From NCBI GenBank assembly GCA_002917075.1, contig NTMA01000077.1, positions 62,001 to 126,000 on the forward strand: a stretch of DNA of 64,000 nt. Direction: 5' to 3'. Made by a program: the position numbers and the translations under genes. Source of the DNA: Hawksworthiomyces lignivorus. Taxonomy: Eukaryota; Ascomycota; Sordariomycetes; Ophiostomatales; Ophiostomataceae. Under the pieces are notes generated by a model. It was not told where the DNA came from. It worked only from the letters and a program-made list of their open reading frames with translations, and did no database searches. This document shows positions 1 through 11,784 of the stretch, in pieces; position 1 is the stretch's first letter, and every line of letters starts with the position of its first letter.

Positions 1-1921
1 TTATGTGTCCTCTAGTAAGGTACAAGCCGCACTTTGAGAGCTCTACGCACTGGCACTAGGCGGAGATTCTTAAAAAGTTTAAACTACTGGTGTTAATTTG
101 AATGAAATTAGAATCTCTTTTAATAGATACTCTACCTCTTCCTGCTGTTAACCTCAAGAGGAAAAGATTCATTGATTTTTTAGGTTTAACCATGTTTATT
201 AGCGAGTTTCGACGATGTAAGCCTATCCCATTGAAACTTCCTGGGACAGAAACCGTCATTCATCCTGAGGCATAGTTAATAGCTACATGCATAGAACCTA
301 AATTCAACATTTCTGAATTTATCGGCAGTTATGTTGAGCGTCAAATATATTAGTTAGAGCCTTATCGCTGCTCGTTCAAGATCCGAAACTGTTGGCGACT
401 CGGCCATGACGCGAGGGTGGCTATTGATCAAGATCTAACTAAGATCATAGTGCGTTATCCCGCTGCCTTGACAAAGATTTTAGTGAACTGGTGCTTGCTT
501 ATAAAGAAGCAAAATTGAAACCAACGACCGCACGGACGGCGAAACTTTCTTTAGAAAAATTTTCTACACTGCTTCCGCCAGGTTTGTTGGTGTTCTTGGA
601 CAAGGCATGGCCGATATCCAAAGATGAATTTGGATTAATACTCTAATAATTCTGAAGCCACAAGGATATAGTACAAACACTATAACCGCTATCAATTCAC
701 GCCATGCATATTTCCTAATTAGGAGAATCCGGCTCTCAGTCTGGTGTGCGATCAGAAGCTTTTCTGTATCTCGACGCATCACCGTAGAACCACATCAGCA
801 TAGGGCCATCCAAGATGCAATGACGATGTTCATTGAAAATGCTGTAGTAGTCAACGCCAAGGTTGATATAGGTAACCTTTTATTACTTAGATTTATGTCT
901 CTTCCAAAAAAAGTAAATCTTAGAATTTTGTCTCTCATGTATAGGCCAAAGTGCAGCTTTGGGCTCGTAAGCTTTTATGGATCGCATGAAACGTGTTGTG
1001 GTATCGGTACTTTTGTGTACTAAAAATAACCAGCTACATATGCTGCGCTATATATATTTTAACCAGAAATTTACTATATACGTATAATCATGCTCTTACT
1101 GTTCTGCTTTTTTTACCGTTATTTCATAGCAAAATATTGTATGTAACACAAATGATAGCAGAAGGCCCCTCAGACTCACGTCTCCTTTCATAAAGGCCTT
1201 CAAGGAGCACCTAGGCAGGAAATGTGGGAGTCAACACAAAAATATTCTCTGATAAGTAGTATGGCGATTTGTAAGAAAATATTTCTGTAGCTGAGGTTAC
1301 TATGCTAAAACTGTGGCCAGAAGCAGATGGGCTCGTACTCGATGCCACTGCATTCGTCGACGTCGTCGAAATCTCGCTACTGTGCGGTGCAAAATCGCAG
1401 CAAGTACCGGAGTGCTTGCACAAGTCATGAATTCAAGGCTCATACTGTTTTATGTGTTTTTGGCCCCAGCCATGTGCATGCTTCCAGTCAGACTCTTCTG
1501 CAGGTGAACCTAGTATCTTACGAGCTTTACAATCATGGGCAGAATGCTGCCTACCCTTTTCTGCAAACGAGATATCTCTCTCTGCCCGAATGTTCCACTT
1601 CACTTTTAACCTTAATCAGCAAATAGCTATTGAACAGAATGTATCACAACATGTCTCTTCTCTCGGGAAACTTCGGCCAATAAGACGTGACTTCAAATGT
1701 GCATTTTTGGTTGAGGATTCTACGAGCATCATACTACCCCTCACCTAGCCATGATATGGAAGGCTGAGCCTTTGCAACTCTGCCCGATTCATATATCGAC
1801 ACTGAACTCAATATCCTGCAGTTAATTTACTTATGTCTGATATCTATGTATACTAGCGGCGTCGCTCTGTAGCACTCTAGCTCCTGTATTCTTTGTCTTC
1901 TATCCTACGGTCCCAGCTTAA
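1..1921. other. AT-rich intergenic region
   Basis: I see no supported gene. Open frames are short (up to about 110 codons), overlap on several strands and show no family motif. The sequence is AT-rich with long A/T runs, as in a decayed or accessory spacer. The promoter of the deaminase gene must lie at its right end. No transposase, reverse transcriptase or terminal repeat is recognisable. Confidence 0.5.
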
Positions 1922-3661
1922 ATGCCTTCTTCAAAGAAAAGAAAGATTCCTCGTGTTTTACAACATGAGCCGTCATCTCTTCCAGTGCAGCACAAAGGCA
2001 GCGGTCAAGTTGGCCCTCCGAGATTGGATGCGTACCGCAGACTTATTTCCCGGCTGTACGAGGTTATTCTTGTCCTCAATGCCCTGGGTCAGACTCGAGG
2101 GGATCATACGCCAGCTCCTCGCAGCTCTAGTCAAGTGCAACTCGTCCGTCGGCGATTTCTTCGATACCTCTCATATTTATGCGATTTTGATAAAGGTGGA
2201 GATACTTGCACGGCAATAGGCTTAGAGAATACACATGATTACTATAAATTTTGGGTTGCCTCTAATGCCAATGCTGGAGACAAGATGGTGCGCTTCTTAC
2301 AAGACGTACTCCAATGGCTGAGAACATTTTGCAGTCTACCACCTGTGGAAAAATCGTCTAAGGAGGCGGAGTTCGTTGCAAAATGTATTACATTCGCATC
2401 CCGGAGAGTCAAAAAAGAGGCCAAGCTACTGTCAAAAGCAATCAACGAGTGTGAGCACTGTACAATGCAGTCTAATAAAGATGATGGTAAGGGTTTAATC
2501 CGATAGAAAATGTGGCTATGATAAGCTAAGCACAGATGCTAGTCTCGGAGCTTGTTAAATGGTTGAATCGGTTCCTCGGCCTCGACGATGTCACTTTATG
2601 CCAGCTGGCTTTTGAGCAAAGACAGTCACATTTTATGCGAATGCTCAAGGACAATGACTCCGGACACACTCGTTTCACACCGCCAGAACGTGCTTACCAC
2701 TACATAGGACGACTTGCGTGCCATGTCAGCGTCCCGAAAAGGCTCATCAAGGATGTTATATTTGTTGAGCATTTGTTTAGTTCTTATATGGTTTGTCCCG
2801 TGCCACGACTGTCACCTGTTTCCAAGCCCGTACCCGATGGACATACAACTCTCGAGGGCATTCTAGATCGAATGCTCACTACAAACGACCGGAGTTGTCA
2901 GGAAGACCTGATCAAATTGCAAGAAAATTTAAGCCATATGAATATAGTCCACTCACTCTTCGAGAGGATTATTCAGAAGTATGGAGATATCACATTTGTA
3001 CCCACAGTTCACGCCGAGATCCAAGTGTTGGAACATTTCTTCGGTCGAAATCTTCAATATGAAAGTGATGATAGGTATATCGGCTGCAGCAAACCAGCTT
3101 GCCAATGCTGTTACTTGTACATGTGCCATCACCCAGCAAGAGTCGTGCTACCAGAATCGCATCACAAGATCTGGTGCAAATGGAGTCCCCCGCTCTTATC
3201 TTCTGGCAGTGAAGATCCTCGATTTATCGAACAGAGAGATCTCTTGCAGAAGATTATTGGGGATCTGCGCGAAGATGCGAAGCAGCAGATACGCTCGAAA
3301 GGGATGTCTCTCTGGCATCCTGATTCGACAACAGGTATATCGAAATTGGACGATCTTGGTCATATATCCCACTCTACCGAAGAAGACGGGACTGAAGACT
3401 CGACTGATGGTTAGTCTCACAGATATCTTTTGCAAGTACCATTTATCTTCCTAACTTTATGACGTAGAGAATTCTCCGTCCGAGTCGAGCAGTTTAAACC
3501 CAGGATTAAATGATTCATTCGATACAGAGGCATATCGTCTCTCCTCAAAACAGAAAACGTCGGTCTCAGTTGATGTAAGCCTTTTAAGTGAATCCGACGA
3601 GGACTCTGACGAATCTGGAGGAGTGTTACTAGTACATGGTGGTATAGCAAGCTGCATGTGA
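1922..3661 (+). CDS. OTT_1508-like deaminase family protein
   Basis: Three exons, 1922-2486, 2531-3409 and 3468-3661, phases closing, give 545 aa. The second half (about residues 345-415) has the signature of the OTT_1508-like deaminase domain: a zinc-binding HAE followed by a YIGCSKPACQCCYLY block and HHPARVVLPESH. The conserved His-Ala-Glu and paired cysteines are the expected zinc ligands and proton shuttle of the cytidine-deaminase fold. The N-terminal half is helical with no named domain. The last exon encodes a Ser/Asp/Glu-rich acidic tail. Family knowledge: these fungal proteins are predicted nucleotide or nucleic-acid deaminases with largely unknown substrates. Intron 1 is only 44 nt (GTAAGG..CTAAG), chosen because it alone keeps frame; intron 2 has GTTAGT, a CCTAAC branch and GTAG. 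Activity is inferred. Confidence 0.75.
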
Positions 3662-4080
3662 TCTTTCTATTCTTCAAGGACATGAAGCTCATTACTGGCC
3701 GACTTTCCAATCCCCCCATATATTGATACGTGCGATGCTGTGATAGAGAAACGAACTACTACAGGGTCAGTCATGGAACGACCAACTGCGTTATCGTCAA
3801 GATTGTCGAGGTCCTTGCTTCGAGCGAGTAATAGAAGGGTGAGAGTAATGGATTGCTTGAGGAGGACAACAATTATTTAAAAGATAGACATGGGAGAATC
3901 GCCATCTAAAGGAGAAGAAAAATAAGTTGCCACAGTTAAACAAGTCAGACATATACATACTTTTATCATATTGAAGTATATGAAGCTCACACATCTTGAC
4001 CATTCCAGTACCCTGAAGAGTTATTATGCGGATTTAAATCATAACGTAGTAGAGACACCCAGTTCTCTGCTCTCCATTGG
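3662..4080. other. Intergenic region between convergent genes
   Basis: This spacer separates the 3' ends of the deaminase gene (+) and the CTF1-like regulator (-), so it should hold both 3' UTRs. AT-rich; no further gene is supported. Confidence 0.5.
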
Positions 4081-6388
4081 TTACTGGAGCCAATCGTCCA
4101 TCTTAAAATCATCGTTGCTTTCGAGAATTCCCATGCCAATATCATCTCCCTCCATATATCCATTAAATAAGAGGTCGCTAGGTGAAAAACTGATTTGGGA
4201 AAGGTGATCAAAGATTTGCCCGTCACCATTGTCTTGATTAGCCAATATGCTACTAACTGCTGTGTCTGGAGAGACAGGGGAGATGACAGGATCGGAATGC
4301 GAATCCCAAAGGCCCATTAGCGTTTCGAAGCACACTCGATACCCCAGATCAGATTCTGTCCATAGCCGCAAATCCTGCCCACGCATAGTCTCTTCCCAAA
4401 TATCCATCATAGTGTGCCAAAGCGAGACAACGCCATCACCAAGATGTAGAAGTCTTGGGTGACTCTGGTGCATGTCGATGACCATTTCCGCAACTCGCTT
4501 TGTGCATTCGCGGATGCATCTTTTAAATATGTCTTCGCTTCGTGGAAGGGTATGTGTGAATATTGGAGATAGCCGCTGTAGAGTGACAAGTACGGTGTAA
4601 TAAAGTGCATGTAAGATGGACTTTTGCAAAATCACACCAGCGCTGGTATCGATATTCCGTCTATCAATTGGACGGGGGTGACATGTAGGAGGGAGGTTCT
4701 CGGCCCATTCTGCAAGCCTTAGCGACAGTGCCACGGTATCGAACGGAGCATAGTCTGTGTTTTGGCAAGTAAGAGCGGGGTCTTGGAGTGCAAGGAGACG
4801 ATTCGCTAGCATGCATAGCTGAGCCTTTTGCAAGAGGATGTCCGCTAGCTCTGTATGATTGCGGACTACGTTTTCCCAAGTCGTGCATAAAGAGGACTCG
4901 GATAGCATTTCGTCCAACCGAGCATTGGTATCAATATCAGATTCGACCAACATAGGTATGTCAAAATCTTCGGGCTTGATTCTCGGAATACGCTGTAAGA
5001 CCAGACTCGTAACACAGTCTATGATGAGGCAGCACCACCACACCCGCCTGCGAAGCCTCTGCCTCTCTAAGCTGAATTTTCTGTTTAGAGAGTGGCAATG
5101 AAGACCGGCCTTGTAAGCTAATGAGACGGCAATTCCAATCCAGTGCCAGTTGTCAGTCCAATAGTCTGCTAGCTTGCGCTGTCTGTTTGAGCTAACAAGT
5201 GTCTCTGGCCAGTGGATCATGAGAAGTAGTGCTTGAACAGTTGTCTCCTTATCTGGTTCGCTATCTGTGCTGTAGAGAAGCTAACATATACTAATTAGTG
5301 ATAAGTTGTACCTCTGGTAAATAGATACGAAGATTATCTCACTCTTGTCTTGTAAGAAAATGCTTCCTGGGCTTCTGCTCTGTTCGCATATCCTGCGTCT
5401 CGGAGACTTTCAGTTCCTATGAAGCCCACAGAGGCAGAGAGTATTGCTTGGTACAAGAGTAAACTTATTTGTCCACGCGAGCCGTCCTCTGCAGTAATGA
5501 TAGCAACCAAGTCTCTTATATGAATAAGAGGTCGTGTTGGATAGATAAACTCGATATAGGCTTCGAGAAGAGTCTTCTGAAGTTCCCGGCTTGGAAGCCT
5601 TAAGGCGCCACTGCTCTGAAGAAGATTTAGATTTTGCTTGGAAATCATAATAGGAAGAGGCTTGATAAACTGTGGAAGCCGCTCAATGTCACAAAAAGCG
5701 TAACTCGAAGATTCTGTAGTAATATTCTCGCAGATTGATTGTTTTATTTCATAGACGGTTGGGTTTTTGGCTGCGGCATCATCGCTAGTTTCATCTGAGA
5801 GAGAAGGGGCAGAATCGAGGGAGATGGGGCTATGGAGATGTGATTGATTATGCGGCTCTGATCTATCTTGCCAGTCGTTGTCATCATTGATGTGCTCTGG
5901 ATGTGCAACTGCGTTGAATATTTGTGGAGAGAATTCAGTGACCAAGACATTTTTTAGACTAGCTGCCTCACTCAGCTTGGTGATTTCACTTGACTGTGTC
6001 GCGGAAGTCAATTCGGATGTTGTGGCACTAAAAGGACTTGTATGAGCTATGAATTTGACAAGAAGAGTTCCAAAAACACACCATAGAGAAGTGCTGCGAC
6101 TTACTTGTGCCTTCGGCGCCTTGTCGTGACCACACATTTCACACCATTCCATCTACAGTTCCCACAAGGCATGCCATATACCACATCGCAACGCACTTTC
6201 CTTGATCGGCAGCTTATGCACGCACAAGCAGCTCGTTTTCTAGCTACCTTTCGACCCGAGGGTGTAATTGTATTACCGAAAGTTGAGTCCTGCCCTGTCA
6301 TCAGTAAGGAATAATTTCTATTCGAAACATGGGTGTCTGATTTTGAAGCCACGAGTTCGACCGACTCTGGTGTCTCGTCCGGAGTCAT
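4081..6388 (-). CDS. Zn(II)2Cys6 transcription factor, CTF1-like
   Basis: Exons 6388-6105, 6036-5343 and 5280-4081 give 725 aa. The N-terminus carries a complete binuclear zinc cluster (C57-X2-C60-X6-C67-X7-C75-X2-C78-X6-C85) followed by an Arg-rich linker. The CACISCRSRKVRCDVV form with a short basic tail resembles cutinase transcription factor 1 beta proteins. The middle and C-terminus match a fungal-specific transcription factor domain; exon 3 opens with LLYSTDSE and then WPETL..DNWHWIGIAVSLA, the usual start of that domain's helical core. The ATG at 6388 is the first in frame; the open frame further upstream starts only with TTG. Intron 1 acceptor could be 6037 or 6028 (same phase). Intron 2 has a CACTAAT branch. 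Role: sequence-specific nuclear regulator; targets unknown. The nearby secreted-protein and acyl-CoA synthetase genes are possible but unproven targets. Confidence 0.85.
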
Positions 6389-7685
6389 ATTCACTGAAAG
6401 ACCGAGAATCAACTGTAACTACTTATTTAGCTGGCAAAAGAAATGGGAGCAATTCTCACAGCTAGTATATCTACTTCAAGAGTTTCTTCCAATATAGGTT
6501 TTCACTTTGACATCATATGTGCTTGTGTGGCTAATACTACATCAGCATTAGTTTTGTAACGGCTTTAGATCATGCATGGTAGAGAGCTTTACCAAGAGTC
6601 CACCAACACGAGAGCGGAGCCGCTGCCGTCTGAGGAGGACGGCAAGTCGGCTCCGACACCTCTGCCTGAAAATTAAGTCCGGCGAATGGCTTAATCCACT
6701 AAAAATCGAGCGCATCATCCTATACCTTAGGTAATCAAATCCAGTGTCATCATACGAATTACTCGGAGTCAAGGTTGGAACGGTGAACTGACGAGGTGTA
6801 TGACGAGAAAATGAAAGCTGCATTTAGGTCTGAGGAAGACATTGCATCATTAAAACCTATAAATTAATCATTCAATGGCCACATCCAAGAACCTAAATAC
6901 TCGAAAAGCTTCTGAGGCAAGTATATGCAAACTTCTGTACTACACGAGAAGCTCAAAAAATAATGCATTATACCAAAAACACGTAATTCAACAACCTAGC
7001 AGCTAATTCTCTACTCCGTCTTATAAACAAAAAACATCGCATCCCGTTTACCGACCCTCCCCGGATTAGGACAGGACCATCCGGTCGTGGATCAACAGCC
7101 AGCTAGTTCAAAGGATTCAGCTGACTTGCTCGGTAGAACATGTCCTCATACATTCGACCATCAAATCGACCCAGGGAACTGTCTGGGACCTATTCTGATA
7201 ACTTCTAAGAATCAAGCGTGCTATCACGAGTGTGTGGTTAGCTGTACGCCCCAAGTGGCGGCCCGCCATTTAGCAGCTGTAATATCGAACATATCTAAGT
7301 CTCATGTACTTGATTCAGCTATTTAGTTATATTCCTCTAATATAATTAGAAACGATAAGCAGTTAATGGCTATAAGCCAGAAACCACAACTAGCACTTAT
7401 ATTTCTCCCTCAAGATATTCAAAATGTCAACGTAGAACAGCCAAAACACAGAATTTACATACAATTCAAGTTCTTAACTACTCGCTTCCGCATCATAAAC
7501 TTCGCGCGCCAAATCTACTTATAATACGCCTCAAGACTTTGAGATTGGACCAACTTCTAAGGGAACGAAACGAAAAAATATACTTGGCCTAATTCAGCAG
7601 ATGCAGACGGCTAATCCGGCAAAAATTGACTTAGGACCATAGCACCAGCACGACCGCGAAATGGCCATGTCCATCCTCCGGGCCC
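6389..7685. other. Intergenic region with a strong inverted repeat
   Basis: AT-rich spacer upstream of the CTF1-like gene and downstream of the secreted-protein gene. Apart from the GC-rich inverted repeat at 6615-6655 I see no gene. Open frames are short and without motifs. Confidence 0.5.
6615..6655. repeat. GC-rich inverted repeat (hairpin)
   Basis: Two arms, CGGAGCCG..TGCCGTC and GACGGCAAGTCGGCTCCG, flank a 7-nt centre and pair almost perfectly in otherwise AT-rich DNA. The right arm overlaps a 13-mer, GTCGGCTCCGACA (6646-6658), that recurs in the same orientation at 15049-15061. It could be the end of a decayed transposon or LTR, or a structured RNA; neither is shown. Confidence 0.5.
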
Positions 7686-8254
7686 CTACGTAGTGGCAAT
7701 CTGCACAAGAGCACCCGGGATCTTCAATGTGGTTCCCGTACACGACTCAGCTCCGCGGGGGACTACTGTGCAGTTTAAGTCCATGTTTTGATTGCCTACC
7801 ATCAAATTTGACCTGCGGAGGGGAAGGGGCATTTAGCTGATGCAGTATAACAGGCGCAGAATCTACGTCCTTAGAGAACTGGAACCGTCTCAACTTACGC
7901 GGAATTATCGCAGTTGAGCTGCTCACTGAGGGAGAAGTAGGCGACGTCATTTTGAAACTGCATGTTGACCTTGAGATTCTTGTTGCCGGGAGGCCCGTCA
8001 ATCTCACAGCGGTAGTTGGCGACGAGCGAGCAAGTGAGCGCGTCGGTCTTGTTCGTTAGATCGTAGGTGAGGGTAAAAGCGGCGGTGCCAGTATTTCCGA
8101 CCGTGTCGCGTGACTGTATCTTGAGGTCTGAGATGGTCCAGCTTGGCACCGGGAGTTTGCTGCACTCTTCAGCTGGGGTCGTCTGGACCGGAGCCGACAG
8201 AACGAGCCCCCCCGCAAGGTGGAACATGGTCAGGATAGCTAGCGACAGAAGCAT
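7686..8254 (-). CDS. Small secreted cysteine-containing protein
   Basis: Two exons, 8254-7899 and 7812-7686, encode 160 aa. Residues 1-21 form a clear signal peptide (hydrophobic MLLSLAILTMFHLAGGLVLS, then A-P). The mature part has six cysteines, at EEC, LTC, YRC, LNC, LNC and ESC, and a beta-rich pattern beginning WTISDLKI. This layout is seen in fungal small secreted proteins of the AA1-like/Alt a 1-like kind, but I cannot assign a family with certainty. The intron (7813-7898; GTAAGT..CCGCAG) splits an alanine codon, and exon 2 adds the last two cysteines, so the unspliced reading would lose them. Likely secreted into the apoplast or medium; an effector or surface role is only inference. 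Confidence 0.75.
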
Positions 8255-9198
8255 TGTGCATGCAGTTGCGGCTGGGACACACGTGGGTCTGGAGAAGGAT
8301 ACCGCAAGTAAGCCGGCAAGAGATCACTGCGAGCCAGTGGATAATCGCTGCAACGGATTTCGAGAGCTTCAAGGATGCGTCCGCGGTTGGATTCAGAGCC
8401 ACCTGCCGCGGACGGCGGAGCAGGGCATTATAACGTCGCGGAGGGCTATGCTACGCGCACGGTGATATTTATCGGTATATTGGGAGATAGCTGAGCAGCT
8501 AATTGAGGCTGTATCGACGGCCCCGGGGGTGGGGGGGGGGGGTGGCGGTTGGATTAGCCGGAACTGTAAATTAGCAGGACAATATGTGCGGTCATGGCAG
8601 AGCAGCCTTGCTGATTGTGGAATACTCGCACTGGACTCTACCGAGCAGGCACCGGCTCTCCTTTTTCCGGATGTCATAAGAGGTACATATGCCTTGGAGA
8701 GTAGAAGAACAAGATATGCTCTCGAAAAGGCTATTGGCTGGATTGAGACTAGACTGTACTACAGCCACTGGGTTGAACTGAGAAATACAAGTACCGATCT
8801 ATTTCTACCGCTAGTGCATCTGCCCATCCTCTCCCGAAAAGTCCACCTCAGCAGTATCCCGCGCACAGGCTCACACCCCCTCACCCGGGCACGATTTCGA
8901 CAGCGCTATATTCGTTCACTACGGGAATGGAATCTGCCGAGCAAATGTAGGCTGTATTTGCGCGCGTCGATATCCATGGCTCTCCTCGCGCTCGGGAGGG
9001 CCCAGCGCATAAGGTCATAGGAATTTAAACTGTATTTCTAATTCTTGGCAGCTCGTTGTCAATTAAGCAGTACCTAAATATATAACCCATAAATGTTATT
9101 CTAAATCCGGGTTGTAGTGGTTCTTCGTTGGAGGTGTTAGTGAGCATGTAGTCACGATTTTGCAATCATCATAGACTTTCCCTTCAAATTATAGAAAC
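8255..9198. other. Intergenic region with a poly-G tract
   Basis: Upstream of the secreted-protein gene and downstream of the acyl-CoA synthetase gene. It contains a G-rich tract around 8525-8547 (runs of 5 and 12 G). The 163-codon open frame starting at 8529 translates that tract into poly-Gly, has no motif and is not called a gene. Confidence 0.5.
8525..8547. repeat. Poly-G tract, possible G-quadruplex
   Basis: G5-T-G12-T-GG-C-GG on the plus strand, about 270-290 bp upstream of the secreted-protein ATG. It could form a quadruplex or simply be slippage-prone; its exact length may be unreliable. Confidence 0.5.
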
Positions 9199-11174
9199 CT
9201 ATATATGCGCCTTTCCATATAACCCATCCGCTTTGAATTTGGTAGCAGCCTCTCTTAGTTCTCTGCGAAGAATCTTTCCGGACTGAGGTACACAGTTAAA
9301 TTTAATCCTAAGTTTTGAACAACCTACAATGCTGTACTTACTGGAGTTTTGGGAATAGCGGGCACAAATATGACGCCACCTGTGAGACGCTTAGCTTTGG
9401 ATACTTTAGAGGCAACGAACTGCACAATGTCTTCTGCGCTAACACGCTTCGGGGTACGATGCACAACATATGCTAGGGGATCTTCGTCATCGGAGGCTCT
9501 GAACGATGATTTAGTGATTGCAACTGAAGAGAATAAAGGATGAAAAAAACTAACGTTCTAACACCGATAACAGCTGCATCCACAATTTGAGGGTGCTCTA
9601 GAAGGAGAGCTTCTAGCTCCGCTGGTGCTACTTGAGCACCTCGAACCTTGATGAGCTCCTGTGATCCATAGCCCTCGTTAGTTGATACAACATGCAAAAG
9701 AGACGATAGGAGAGAGCTGGAACCTTTTTCCTGTCGACGATGTACCACTTATCATTATCGTCAATGTACGCAATATCTCCTGATTTCAGCCAGCCGTTCT
9801 CTGTTTTTGTCTCAACAGTTGCTCGTGGATTACGCCAATAGCCCTTCATAACATTTGGTCCACGGACCCAGAGCTCTCCTCGATATCCACGTCTAGTTTC
9901 TTCAGTATCATCCAGGCGGATCAGTTTGGCTGAGACACCTGGCACTAGCTCCCCGACAGACACGGACGACGGTCCGGCACTGTCAGCTTCGTTCCAACAC
10001 GTGACGAGAACCGGAGCTCTATAAAACATTATATCAGCGTCTGCTATTGCTCATTAATTTATTCATTCATTGCCTAGGCTGAAATTGGTCGAGGTGCATA
10101 CTCTGACATGCCCCAGGCTTGTCGTATCCGCGTCTTGCCTGACCAGAGCTCTTCAAACTTTTGTGTAATTTCGAGTCCAAGAGGAGCAGCAGCACAAAGC
10201 ACCTTTTGTATGCTGCTCAAATTGTACGTCCCATCCCGAGCTGAAGGATGCTTAGCCATCATTGTCACAATAGGAGGAACTAAGACAATTTCGTTGATTT
10301 TGAAACGGTCGATATTCGCAAGCATGCCATCAAGGGCGTACCTTCGCATAATGTACGTCTGAATTCCAGATTTAGGGGCGACAAAGATGTAGTAGACTAG
10401 GCCTAGACCATGATACATAGGGAGAACACAAAGGCTGCTTCTCGGGCCAGCTTTGTTTCCCGATAGCTGCATCATCTCCTGTTGCAGTGAAGTAGTTACT
10501 AGGTTATAGTGCGTGACTTCTACTCCCTTGGGCATGCCGGTAGTCCCAGATGAATAGAGCAAGATCGCCGTACGGCTGGAGAGTGCAGGTGTTGAGAGTG
10601 TTTCCCATTCGAATCTCGCCCCAGCCTCTGGGCTTGCTATAAGTGCGGACCAAGATGGAACCTTGCGATACTCGTCTGCCTTGTAGAACTTTGGGGCCAT
10701 GTAGTCTGTGGGTGCTGCTGACAAGTCGTCGAATAAGAATATTTGATCTCGATTGTAATTGAGCGACTCAGCTGCTTCTAGCGCAGACTCCAAGCAGTTC
10801 GCCGCTACGAAGACAAATCGTGGCTCGCAGTCTTTCGTTTGATAGGCCAGCTCACGGGCGGTACCAGCTGGATTTGCGCTTGTGTAGATGCCACCAGCCA
10901 TTAGAACACCCGTGATAAGCACGGGATTCCATATGCTGTTCCCCGAAATCAACATGACACGATCATTTTGCTTAAGCCCAGCTGCAATTAGACCAGCTGC
11001 AAATCTTTTAGACCATTCTCGGTAGGTATGCAAGGTGAAGTAATGCGTGTCAGGACGCTCGCAATCGATGATGAGACGTTTGTCTGCTGATAATTTTGAG
11101 ACCGGAGAACCAAAGACAAATGAAGGCACGGAGATGCGTGGGGGAGACAGCGGCCATCGCGATTCGTGAGGCAT
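9199..11174 (-). CDS. 4-coumarate-CoA ligase-like acyl-CoA synthetase
   Basis: Five exons (11174-10102, 10018-9724, 9658-9555, 9498-9342, 9282-9199) give 570 aa. It is an ANL-superfamily enzyme: the AMP-binding P-loop [13 protein letters not shown] lies near residues 205-217, then [51 protein letters not shown], and finally [13 protein letters not shown] with the catalytic lysine near residue 546. The reaction is ATP-dependent adenylation of a carboxylic acid, then transfer to CoA. The order and length are those of 4CL-like proteins; the substrate (aryl or medium-chain acid) cannot be read from sequence. The C-terminus ends KAHI, not a canonical PTS1, so peroxisomal import is not evident. All four introns have GT donors, AG acceptors and closing phases. 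It sits between a secreted protein and a zinc-cluster regulator, all on the minus strand. Confidence 0.9.
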
Positions 11175-11784
11175 GTTGAGCTTTAAATTTCTCGCGCGAC
11201 TGCAAGCCCAGATTTAGATTCAAACAAATAAGATGAATAACACGGCTGAATGACAAGTGCAATGTGCTTGTCCTGCCAAAGAAAATCGATACTGTGAGAG
11301 CCTTCATATTCATATGCCGCAGCCATCTCTAGTAGTGGATGCCTCCCCGCATTGTCAACAAGACGCGAATATAGACGACGTTGTGATTTGTGACCAAAGC
11401 AATAGAATTAAACGGAAGAACGATGCCGACGGATCCGTATTCATATATATTAGAGCCGCCCAACGCCGACCGGCGGAACCGCCATCATAATCTCCGATAA
11501 GCTAGACAGGTCCGCAGAAAAACTAGTATCTCGGCTACATAATTATAAACAGTTAATTTGATAACTAGAACCCCAGTAGCTTAGAATTCTTATTTTCCAA
11601 TTGTTTCCACAACAGTCCATCAATATGCTTACTTCCAGCAACTTTTGAATAGTGTCTAAAAAAGGAACATTTGATTATGTCTACAAATAGTCGTCCTGTC
11701 ATGCTAAGCTCACTCCTATCAAAACAGGTGGAAGCGCTGTATGCCACACAGATCAACGAGGTAATGTTTGTCCATGATTAATCG
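11175..11784. other. Intergenic region upstream of the acyl-CoA synthetase
   Basis: Holds the promoter of the synthetase gene and the 3' end of the next regulator. No gene is supported. The short stretch CGCCGACCGGCGGAACCG near 11464-11481 contains CGG/CCG triplets of the type bound by zinc-cluster proteins. Confidence 0.4.

Noticed and set aside
1..1921. Possible decayed transposon at the left edge
   Set aside because: AT-rich, but I found no terminal repeats, integrase or transposase motif; a repeat search would be needed to decide.
2531..2540. ATG at 2536 as the start of the deaminase gene
   Set aside because: The upstream frame from 1922 joins it through a phase-consistent intron and adds a family-like N-terminal region.
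8529..9020. 163-codon plus-strand frame
   Set aside because: Starts inside the poly-G tract and has no recognised motif, signal peptide or codon pattern.
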